From Mesostigma viride (Eukaryota > Streptophyta > Mesostigmatophyceae > Mesostigmatales > Mesostigmataceae): a stretch of 64,000 bases of DNA. Of this stretch, positions 56,510 through 64,000 are shown piece by piece. Both the position numbers and the translations under genes were made by a program. Location of the stretch: assembly GCA_009746045.1 (NCBI GenBank), contig RPFO01000312.1, positions 2,966,377 through 3,030,376 on the forward strand. Direction: 5' to 3'. The notes under the pieces were generated by a model that was given only the letters and a program-made list of their open reading frames with translations, did no database searches and had not been told where the DNA came from. The stretch's first letter is position 1. Each line of letters opens with the position of its first letter.

Positions 56510-59500
56510 TCACTTTCGCGGAGCGTAGCACTTGTCCGTCTCTTCAGCCCCTCCTGCCTTGTCGCCTGCGCCTTCCCCTTCGGCCTTGGCTTGCTCTCCT
56601 TTCTGCCAAAAGGGCTTCACAATCGCCCAGATCTTGCCGTACAGAGGAGTTGGGATAGACACGCCCTTCCCTCTCTTGACGGGTCCATATGCCTGGTAGG
56701 CCCGGTGCACATCCCCCAGCGCTGAGCCCCACGTTGCCTTGGCTTGGGCTGTGTCCTCGGCGTTCATGGCGTTCCCGAGCTGCCTGACAACTTCGATCAT
56801 CTTGCCGACTTGTTCGGAAACCTGCATCCCGTAGGGCAACAACGCGCAGAGACACATCGATAGTCCTCCCAAATAAGCACAACTCAACTGAGAACAAGAA
56901 TACGACTGACAGAAACGCCGGCGGTCGCATCTTGACCAAAATATGGCATGCTAAGGTGGAACATGAAAACCCCTTATAGAAACGCCGGCGGTCGCATCTT
57001 GACCGAACTAATGGCATACTGAAATTAACACAAGAAAACCACTTATAGAAACGCCGGCGGTCGCAACCTGGCTTACCTTCTGTTCACGGATCTGCCACCA
57101 GGTCGGCAGGATGGTCTCACCCTTGAGCATCTGCACGTCCACCCCCCGAAATTCGTCCAATCAGTTGCCCACTCCTCCAGCTTCGCCGCGGCCACGGTCT
57201 TCGTGACCTCCTGCTCCTTCCCTCCCCGCGCAACGACCCTGAGCTTTTCCGCCTTCATGAAACCATTCAGCATTGCCTGGTACCACACAGATCTTTGGTC
57301 CACCGTCATATTTGGGGACCAGTTCGAATTTCACCGATTTGATGAGTGTGGTAAAGTGGTTCCCGTCCAGCACGAGAAAGCCGCAAATGGCTGGCGGCAA
57401 CGGTGGCTTCTTCTCGAGTGGAGCCATCTCCCAGGCGGACTTGCACAAACTGTCCAAAAGCGCGGCCTTTCTCACGTCCACGGGCTTAAGATCGTCCAGC
57501 GGGCCGGTCCTGTCAGAACCGCGGTGGAAGCAGCTTCGGCCATTCCTTGGCCGAGCTCGTTCGCAGGTAGATATCAATCTCTTTGTCAGTCATTGCGCGA
57601 GCGTAGCCAGCCTTCATTGTCCGTCCCCCCCATCTCCCCGAAGAGTTGCGCGAGCTGACGCTGGGTGTTCCTTTTTCATCCAGTCATGAAAAGTGTTGGG
57701 GCACCGGTCAGCCAAAAACTGGAACGAGTACCGCCACACAGGAATCACCAGCTTGTCGTGGCCGTAGTCGGACTCCGAGTTTGCAAAAATGGTGGCGTTC
57801 TGCTCGGCTCTAGACAGATGCAAGTCTCGTGCGAGGAGCTTCTGAGGCCCCACGAACAGGTTCCTTGTCCACACCCGATTTCGATGCACCAAGGCTTTGG
57901 ACATCTCATCGAGGTCCCGAGGCTGAACGGCAAGCTGCTGCCGCAACCGTTTGCCCTTCGCGATCTCATCGTTCACATCCAGGATGTCATCATCATCCTG
58001 CGACACCGGGGACTTCTCCCATTTCTCAAGCAGAGACACGGGAGCATCCGCAACCTCCACCTCCTTTCCTTTCCCCTTTCCCTTCAGCGCCTTCCCCTTG
58101 TAGGTCGCAAGTGCTTCGGAGAGTCCCTTCTGGTGTTCGTCGACGGCAGCAGTCCACGTACTATCTATTTTCATGTTCTCGCGGCGCGCGTGCTGGTCGA
58201 GGCTGATTGAGTACAGGATGGCCGCGTGGGTCGCCCTCTCGGCCTGCACGTACTGCAGTGATGCGAAAAAATCAGGAAAGCATAACCAAAAGGAATAAAG
58301 TAAATGCCGATTGAGAAACGCCGGCCGTCGCAACCTACATGAAACCTGAACCTCAACATCAAAGCCCCCCTCACAACAGAGGTATACTTACCTCGTTCCC
58401 CTTAACAATGATATGAAAAAATCAGGAAAGCATAACCGAAAGGAATAAAGTAAATGTCACACTTGAGAAACGCCGGCCGTCGCAACCTAGATGAAACCTA
58501 AACCTCAAGATCAAGCCCCCCTCACAACAGAGGTACACTTGGCTCATTTCCCTCAACGATGCGAAATCAGGAAAGGAAGTAAGTGTTAGTCAAAAGGAAG
58601 TAAGTGTCACACTTAAGAAACGCCGGCCGTCGCAACCTACATGAAACGTGGACCTCAAGAACAAAGCCCCCCTCACAACAGAGGTAGACTTACCTCATTC
58701 CCCTCAACCGCTGCTGCTTCAGCCGCTTTCTTCGACCCCTTCGCGATCTTCGGAGACTTGTCCCGGCGGGCATCGTGTTCCTTCAACATCTTGATCAGAG
58801 TCTTGGCGTCCGCCATCGTCACCGTCTTCAGTTTACACTTCCTCTCCTTCCCTTTGCCCTCGAACAGGTTCTCCTGCATCCACTTTATCAAGGCCTTGGC
58901 GCTCGGGATCTCCTCAGGCTGTGTGGCGCCATCGGGCGCGCACGCATTCTTCACGATCAACTCAGCGACTTGATGGAGAGTCATCATCTGGTTCCGTACC
59001 TCAGGTGGGGCTGTTTCCGTTCTCACCTCGGCCACAACCCGCTTTGCCAACTTCTCAGTTGATAAGCATCCGCTTGCTCCTTAAAGCGTGTCATTTTCGC
59101 AGTATCGCCGTCGCTTCCACCCGCGCCCTCTGACACAGGCTCACCGACAGCGATAGCCCCCTCTCCCTGGAGATTTGCCCCACCCTGACGACCGGCTTCC
59201 TGCAAGAACATTATCAACGGAAGATTTTTAATGTAAGAAAAGTGTAGAGAAACGCCGGCCGTCGTAACTCTGTCAATTGAGGACGAACCTAAACTTTCAA
59301 TTTGTAAGTCAACGGTAACTTACCCTTCCCCCCTCTGCAGTGGAACCACCGTAAGATCCACTTCCCCTCCTGTCACCGCCCTCTTGCTGCTCGAACGGAC
59401 TTCCCTGTAAAAATAGCAAACGCGATTGTCCATTCACAAGAAAAAAATTACTACAAAAATAAACAAGGATATACGCACGCAAACCTTTTCAATACAAGTA

Positions 59501-60375
59501 AACCGGAGAGGAATCTGACGCACTCATGTACCTGGGTGCTTCCCGCCATTGAGCGGGCTTCTCTTGCACCAACATCCTCTTGCCGGCCCTGCGAACATTT
59601 CAACGGAAAGTAAAAATCCGCTTAGTTGTCGGAAATGACATGTCTGGCGAATATTGCAAAAAAATGCGTATTGTATTTCACGACATCAATTTAATGGGCG
59701 GAGACTTACGAAGATCGGCCCGCCACCTTCCAAATTGCCCAGCGTCATATCGAAAACATCTTCCCCTCCATCGACCCCCTTCCCCCTTCCCCTCTGCCGC
59801 GGCGGGGGCATATCGCCCGTCGCGACCGGCTTGGAAGTCGCGGGGGGATCCCTTGCGGTTGAGGGCACTGCGGCCGACTCGTGCACACTCTCCCCCCTCT
59901 TTTGGGCTACTGCGGCAGGCGCGGCATGGGAGGGCGCGGCGGCTACTGTCTCTGGCGCATTCTGAGCCAACCGACGCAACCTTAGCTCCTGCTGGAGCAG
60001 GGTTTCGAAACGAGGCATGAATGTGCGCTTGGAGGTATAAGGCACCTTGGCGACTTCAGGTTTGTCATTAAGGATGTCTTGGTACAGCGCGAATTGCTGT
60101 TCACGAGTGCCATTCGCGAGTCGCTCAAACCGCTCAATCTGAATCCGCTTAACCGGATCGTCCACCATCTCAAGACCACCGTGGTACTCATCCTTCCCAG
60201 TGACCGCGGCAAAGCTGACACCAGATTCCACCATTGGGGGCGTGCCCTCCCTTGCACGCTTGTGAGGAGGCTGTTGTGGGGAGGCGCCTTGGGCCTGAAC
60301 TGGTTGCCCTTCTGACCCTTCCCCCCTAGGGGGAGAGTCGCCGACCACCTGCGATGTAGGGCCGCCCTTTTCCAT
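56510..60375 (-). CDS. six-exon gene of unknown function
   Basis: Exons, 5' to 3': 60375-59710, 59588-59532, 59404-59324, 59199-58694, 58253-57077, 56821-56510. Donors are GTAAGT, GTACAT, GTAAGT, GTAAGT and GTAAGC; acceptors all end in CAG. Where frames are intact every junction is phase 0, which supports the model. Product about 930 residues. Exons 1-4 are disordered and G/E/P/Q-rich; exon 5 is globular (DLHLSRAEQNATIFAN, PVWRYSFQFLADRCPNTFHD and CGFLVLDGNHFTTLIKSVKF). Exon 6 is helical with an acidic end. Exon 1 begins exactly at ATG after an acceptor, so a leader intron is likely. Exons 4 and 5 contain at least five frame breaks (one at a G6 run near 57150). Confidence 0.6.
56911..57070. 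repeat. three hairpin repeats in intron 5
   Basis: GAAACGCCGGCGGTCGCA recurs at 56911, 56978 and 57047 (67-69 bp period), each after CTTATA or a similar word. All lie within the intron 57076-56822. Confidence 0.8.
58254..58693. repeat. intron 4 built of three ~150-bp repeats
   Basis: GAAACGCCGGCCGTCGCAAC at 58315, 58467 and 58617 sits in repeats that also share CCCCCCTCACAACAGAGGTA and AGGAAAGCATAACC. In minus orientation each unit starts with a donor-like GAGGTAAGT or GAGCCAAGT, so the intron seems to have grown by tandem duplication from its own 5' splice site. Confidence 0.75.
59248..59269. repeat. hairpin repeat in intron 3
   Basis: AGAAACGCCGGCCGTCGTAA, one copy, inside the intron 59323-59200. 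Confidence 0.7.
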
Positions 60376-60423
60376 CTGCAACACAAAACAAAAAAATTGG
60401 AAAAAACATACGAGTCAGCAGGA

Positions 60424-60558
60424 AGATGCGCCCCACGTCGCAACTCAATACAAAAAATGCATCATTATGTCAAGGTACAAACAACGTTATAATTCAGAAT
60501 GAACAGAGATTCATAACAAGAGAACGACGCACTAAAAGATGCGACCGCCGTCGCAACT
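60424..60558. repeat. two hairpin repeats upstream of exon 1
   Basis: GATGCGCCCCACGTCGCAAC (60425) and GATGCGACCGCCGTCGCAAC (60538), 114 bp apart, in the presumed leader intron. Confidence 0.6.
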
Positions 60559-60597
60559 TTCGTCAATTCACTCTCTATACAAACAACTCTATGTCCC

Positions 60598-61163
60598 TCA
60601 TAAAGAATCAATTGGCAAGGAAATGCAAAAAAATTCCGTTACCACCTCCGTCGACCCATAAGTGGTTCGCGAATGGGAAATCGCTGCTGATTTTCGGTCG
60701 AGCCCTTCACGGTATTTTCGAAATCTCGAGGCAAGGTTGCGCGGAAGAGGGCCCCCCTCAATCATGCGTGCGATCGGACTGGCCATGGAAACGGATACCT
60801 GGTTCCTGGACTGCCTTGCACGGTCAACCATCTTGAAACTTCCCCGGAGAAGGAAATCAGACGTCAGACGGTTGAATATGCGAACGTCAAGATTTGACCA
60901 ACCCATCATCCATTCCACCACCTTCTCCGCGGCATCATGGAAGACCTGCCTCTCATCCGCCACTCCTCGAGACCCAAACACACAATCGGCCGTGTTATCG
61001 TCGTGCCTCTTAAGGCGAATGTTCACGTCCTCTTTGTCATCATCCATTTCCGACAGCCGAATTACAGCCCTTTTGGCTCCGTCCACTCCATCCTCAAGAA
61101 GGACGTCCATCTGCGCCCCTCCCACACAATTGTTGTCAACGTATTGTTGCAGATGACGGGAAA
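60598..61163 (-). CDS. 3' part of a gene split by a palindromic insertion
   Basis: The frame is open from the insertion edge at 61163 to a stop at 60598 (about 188 residues). It has a charged middle (RLSEMDDDKEDVNIRLKRHD) and a C-terminal basic helical part (LASRFRKYREGLDRKSAAIS). No ATG is needed if it continues the gene starting at 62008. Alternatively it is the upstream part of the six-exon gene: a GTAAC donor-like site lies at 60643. Not recognised. Confidence 0.45.
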
Positions 61164-61241
61164 AGTTATATACAACGATTCCTTGCGGAATCGGTACTAA
61201 GCGCTTAGTACCGATTCCGCAAGGAATCGTTGTATATAACT
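61164..61241. repeat. 78-bp perfect palindrome, copy 1
   Basis: Each 39-bp arm is the exact reverse complement of the other; the centre is AAGC/GCTT. Identical to copy 2. Confidence 0.95.
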
Positions 61242-61300
61242 AAAACTTTTGCTTGCGCCGGCAAGGCTAAGGCCGATACTAGTCGGGTCATCGAATTGGC

Positions 61301-61395
61301 TATTCGATTATCGAAGTTGCCTATTCGACCATCGAACTTTCCTATTCGATTATCGAATTTTCCTTATTCGATTGTCGAAATTTCCTATTCGACGG
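61301..61395. repeat. ~21-bp tandem repeat inside the insertion
   Basis: CTATTCGATTATCGAA-type units at 61300, 61322, 61343, 61364 and a partial fifth; each unit is itself near-palindromic (TTCGATTATCGAA). Confidence 0.75.
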
Positions 61396-61707
61396 GGGGT
61401 CAGAGGCCAGCGGCCTATCATACTCGGTGCCCAGCGAGCCACCGAACTAGGCCTAGTCGATTATAGCGAGACATCGCGTGGAACTTAGCCGATTTTGGGG
61501 ACTTAGACGATTTTCGGAGCGACGTCGAACAACACAGATGATTAGCCGGTTGTGCACATCATATCAGTCGAATAGCTAGCGCTGGTACTCCGCCTAGTAA
61601 GCGGAGAGCACTTGCCTTTTTCGATTAACATAGCACATTAATTAGGCCGAACGATTAGCGTCCGCAACGTTATTCGCATTTCTAGGCGAAAAATCCACCC
61701 CCGGAAC

Positions 61708-61756
61708 GATCCTAGCGGGATTCGAACCCGGGATGCCGGCGTGTCGCAACAGTCTT
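61708..61756 (-). other. tRNA 3'-half-like relic
   Basis: On the minus strand CCGGGTTCGAATCCCGC gives a T arm with four paired bases and a perfect pol III B-box (GGTTCGAATCC). The 5' half of a tRNA is missing because the palindrome begins just upstream. It may derive from a tRNA gene or a tRNA-derived element. Confidence 0.45.
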
Positions 61757-61834
61757 AGTTATATACAACGATTCCTTGCGGAATCGGTACTAAGCGCTTA
61801 GTACCGATTCCGCAAGGAATCGTTGTATATAACT
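61757..61834. repeat. 78-bp perfect palindrome, copy 2
   Basis: Identical to 61164-61241, 593 bp away. Confidence 0.95.
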
Positions 61835-62008
61835 GGAAATCATGTCCTTTCCGAAAGCTACGATGTGTTCCCCACACAGACCCATGTCGGTAATTGACAG
61901 CTTTTTACATTTCCTATCCCGGCACTTCTTATCGGGATCCTTCTCAAAAATCCGGAAAACAGCGTCCTGATATGGACGTCCCCTTATGTCGACCGTCAGA
62001 CTGGACAT
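61835..62008 (-). CDS. 5' part of a gene split by the palindromic insertion
   Basis: 58 residues from MSSLTVDIRGRPYQDAVF at 62008 up to the insertion edge, with a cysteine cluster (KKCRDRKCKKL then LCGEH) that could bind zinc. After the edge the frame continues only 14 codons into the palindrome. Direct excision of 671 bp does not restore the downstream frame; retention of four bases (or one) would. Confidence 0.5.
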
Positions 62009-62040
62009 CTGCGAAACCAGAACATACCGGCCGCGAGTAG

Positions 62041-62434
62041 TTTATATTATTAAAAAAAACTGGCATTTATTAAGTCATCTTCATCTATTTATGCGAGCTA
62101 AAATTTGAAGAAAATGCAACAAAGAAACGCCCTGGGGCGCAACTTCCTCAACAACCACTTTCTACGTACAAACGAATGGCAATCACATCGACTACGATTG
62201 TCACTACATACGAATGTCCAGACAATATAATGTGTATGTAGAGGGGGTGCATTCAACACCAGAGAAACGCCGGCGGGCGCAACTCATATCATACCGTCCC
62301 CGGAAAATAAAATTCAAAAAACGTTTTGAAATTTTTTTATTGTACTTGTTTATTAATACGAAGGTTTAAATTTGGCGCAAAGAAACGCCCCAAGGCGCAA
62401 CTTGTCGAACAGCAATATGGCGATAAAACATTAT
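62041..62434. repeat. intergenic with three hairpin repeats
   Basis: GAAACGCCCTGGGGCGCAAC (62124), GAAACGCCGGCGGGCGCAAC (62274) and GAAACGCCCCAAGGCGCAAC (62392). The arms CGCC and GGCG are kept while the loop varies, which points to selection on a hairpin. No gene is seen in this 390-bp stretch. Confidence 0.7.
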
Positions 62435-62635
62435 CTATTCAATGTGCGATTGATGTGCTGAAACCTTCCAGACTTTGACACTGTCCGGTATCACCGGACT
62501 CGGACGAGGAGTCGAATCGGAAGCGAGCCAGTAATCCTCAACTACTTTTTTGATGTACAATGGAAGACTCCTTCCATTATGTCGAAGTGTGTCGGTCCTT
62601 TGCCTTTTGGCCAAACTCTCCTTAACCTCCACCAT
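62435..62635 (-). CDS. hypothetical small protein
   Basis: 66 residues from MVEVKESLAKRQRTD at 62635. The ATG lies 3 bp after a CTACGCGCAG acceptor-like sequence, so an upstream exon is possible. Basic N-terminal half; a short helix (LYIKKVVEDYWLAS) follows. Its upstream AT-rich block (TTAATTTATTAAAAATAAC with ATATAAACAAGTTATTA) is nearly repeated at 63527-63555. Not recognised. Confidence 0.45.
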   Translation of the reverse strand: MVEVKESLAKRQRTDTLRHNGRSLPLYIKKVVEDYWLASDSTPRPSPVIPDSVKVWKVSAHQSHIE

Positions 62636-62734
62636 TTCCTGCGCGTAGGAGGAAAATGATACGTTATAAATAAACATTAATTTATTAAAAATAACATCAT
62701 ATAAACAAGTTATTACTCTACATTTCAAGTTTTT

Positions 62735-63489
62735 CTAAGAGGCAGAGCCGTCGTGGAAGTTGAAGGAGAAGTCGACATCAGACCCCATAGTTTTATCCAG
62801 TATCGTCGTCATGTTAACCCCCCACTTCACCCCTGCCAGCACCTCCCTCGCTTGCCTCAGACGTTCGCATCTATCCTTATGCCTACTCCAGTCCGCACGC
62901 TGGCACTCCTCACTGCAATATCTGGCATCCCTACATCCTCTACACCACTTGATATGAGGTCCTGTTTCGCACCCACACCCCTCCTTGGAGCACTTTCGCA
63001 TACTACGCATGCGATCCCCATCCCTCACGATCGGGTCAGAGAGCAAGAAAAAGTTCATGTTGAGGGGTACTGCCCCTACACATGCATCAGCCCTCACGCG
63101 CAGAGAATGCGTAACATTCGGGTAAAATGCGCGCCCGTAGGTGCACCCAAGCTGAGCCCCTTCCTCTTCCCCAACTCTATCTTTGGCCCCTTTGTAATGA
63201 ACGACACCAAAAGGCGGAACTCCGTCCTTGGGTCTATGGGCACTCTTAGATCCATGTGTGGTCTGAAAAAACCCTCTTGAATACAGAAGTTCATATCAGC
63301 TAGCTGGGCGTACATAATTCTCTCCATTTGGCTGAACGAATCAAACGCCAATAAAACGGCCAAGTGGCGGCCTGTCCTCTCCTGCGCGACTCGAACTTCC
63401 TCGAATATGACACGCGACAGAAAGCGAACTTGTTTGAAAACGTTGTGAAGGACGCTTCCGTAGACTTCATTCACGATCTCGGACTCCAT
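62735..63489 (-). CDS. MYND zinc-finger protein (frameshifted)
   Basis: About 250 residues from MESEIVNEVYGSVL at 63489. The N-terminal 130 residues are a helical and beta domain of unknown type. A one-base break near 63096 leads to the second half, which holds a clear MYND finger: KCSKEGC...WCRGCRD, RYCSEECQRADW and SRHKDRC. MYND fingers bind proline-rich partners and are common in chromatin factors and in giant-virus ORFs. Partner unknown. Confidence 0.75.
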
Positions 63490-63557
63490 CTTTTTCAGGG
63501 AAAAAACGAACAAAAAAATTCATAAACATTAATTTATTATTTTATATAAACAAGTTA

Positions 63558-63797
63558 CTATTCCTCGGAATAGTTTTTTTTTAGCCATTCCTCAAACACA
63601 TGCGTCATAAAGACCTTCCAGGCTTTCTCAAGAACTTGTCCCCCTGATGTTTTTGAGTATTCAAACTCGTCATCCGAAGAAACCAACTCCGGCACATCCT
63701 CCGAGAGGGTCTCTAAGTTGTCATTGGCTTTCCTTTTGCGCTTGTGGTTTCCGAAGCATTTTTTTGGTTCTTCTTCAGACATTTGTTCTGCAACCAT
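63558..63797 (-). CDS. hypothetical small protein
   Basis: 79 residues from MVAEQMSEEEPKKC (or from the sixth residue). A basic stretch (NHKRKRKAND) is followed by an acidic one (SEDVPELVSSDDEFEY) and a C-terminal helix (VLEKAWKVFMTHVFEEWLKK). Possibly a small nuclear regulator; not recognised. Confidence 0.5.
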   Translation of the reverse strand: MVAEQMSEEEPKKCFGNHKRKRKANDNLETLSEDVPELVSSDDEFEYSKTSGGQVLEKAWKVFMTHVFEEWLKKNYSEE

Positions 63798-64000
63798 GGA
63801 GTCATTTCGAGGGGGTGTGGTTTAACGGGTGTAGATTCATGGCGGGCGTAACACATACAATTCACTGTTGTCAAAATCATTTGTATTGTTTGTTTCGAAA
63901 CGTATTAAAATATATTACATGATACCGTGGAGCCTCTTTCCAAGAGATGCCCTCCTAACACCTGTGGCGATACTGACTGCATCTTTCAGCTCGTCAACCC
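63798..64000. other. window edge, no supported gene
   Basis: Only short frames are present; the window ends before any further gene can be judged. Confidence 0.4.

Larger units (their letters stand above)
61164..61834. mobile_element. 671-bp insertion bounded by identical 78-bp palindromes
   Basis: Both ends are the same perfect palindrome (61164-61241 and 61757-61834), whose arms read AGTTATATACAACGATTCCT and on to GGTACTAAGC. Between them lie 515 bp with a ~21-bp tandem repeat and a tRNA-like T-arm, and no ORF. It interrupts the reading frame of a zinc-containing ORF. It could be a non-autonomous element of MITE or foldback type, or two palindromic insertions that trapped a spacer. No target-site duplication is obvious. 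Confidence 0.7.

Noticed and set aside
56911-58640. Regularly spaced GC-rich repeats considered as a CRISPR array
   Set aside because: Spacers are repeated, not unique; repeats lie within introns of a eukaryote-type gene and no cas gene is present.
61164-61834. Palindromic insertion considered as an intron
   Set aside because: No GT donor or AG acceptor lies at its edges, and both ends are full palindromes, which fits an insertion better.

Overview
The window looks like a large nucleocytovirus (giant virus) genome, or a stretch of one integrated in a eukaryotic chromosome. The evidence is a set of giant-virus family genes packed on both strands: a PrimPol/UL52-type primase, a probable ICP46-like protein, a KilA-N protein, a NifS-like cysteine desulfurase, a LamG-repeat surface protein, a SprT-like metalloprotease, a J-domain protein, a MYND protein, many short membrane proteins, F-box-like proteins, a tRNA-Ile(UAU), and a family of proteins that carry one small C/C/C/H zinc-like module. 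I cannot name the virus or the host. Two decayed LINE reverse transcriptases at the left edge (1.3-3.5 kb), with AT-rich microsatellites, look like eukaryotic chromosomal DNA, so an endogenous copy is plausible.

Layout. 1-4.4 kb: retroelement remnants and simple repeats, no intact gene. 4.5-14.1 kb (left arm): GC-rich, widely spaced genes, several with spliceosomal introns or TATA boxes; they include an acidic-repeat protein, a chromodomain-like protein, an F-box-like protein, a multi-zinc protein and a RING/TRAF-type protein with a clean 114-bp intron. 14.4-21.1 kb: one very long LamG-repeat gene broken by frameshifts. 21.1-48.9 kb (compact core): about 40 tightly packed, mostly intronless genes, often abutting or overlapping, many with AT-rich starts. 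49.0-56.4 kb (right arm I): four TATA-box genes preceded by arrays of CCACGGG/CCCGTGG and GTAAC boxes, plus a 1.4-kb foldback whose loop is a 53-bp tandem array. 56.5-62.4 kb (right arm II): a six-exon gene whose introns carry a recurrent GC-rich hairpin, and a gene split by a 671-bp insertion bounded by two identical 78-bp perfect palindromes. 62.4-63.8 kb: three short genes including the MYND protein.

The arms and the core probably belong to one genome, because an F-box-like protein at 9.6-10.3 kb has a clear paralogue at 46.0-46.7 kb. The arm genes share one promoter plan (box array, TATA about 70-95 bp before ATG, short pyrimidine-rich leader) and many encode zinc-finger or acidic proteins, so they may form a co-regulated, possibly early, regulatory set. 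The compact core carries replication, surface, membrane and maintenance functions.

Many genes are interrupted by single-base frameshifts, several in homopolymers (C10/G10, G9, A8, G6, T4). This could be uncorrected long-read error or decay of an endogenous copy; the sequence alone does not decide. Where a gene is split this way I give one entry for the whole gene and state the break. Functional names rest on motifs recognised by eye; no database search was run.
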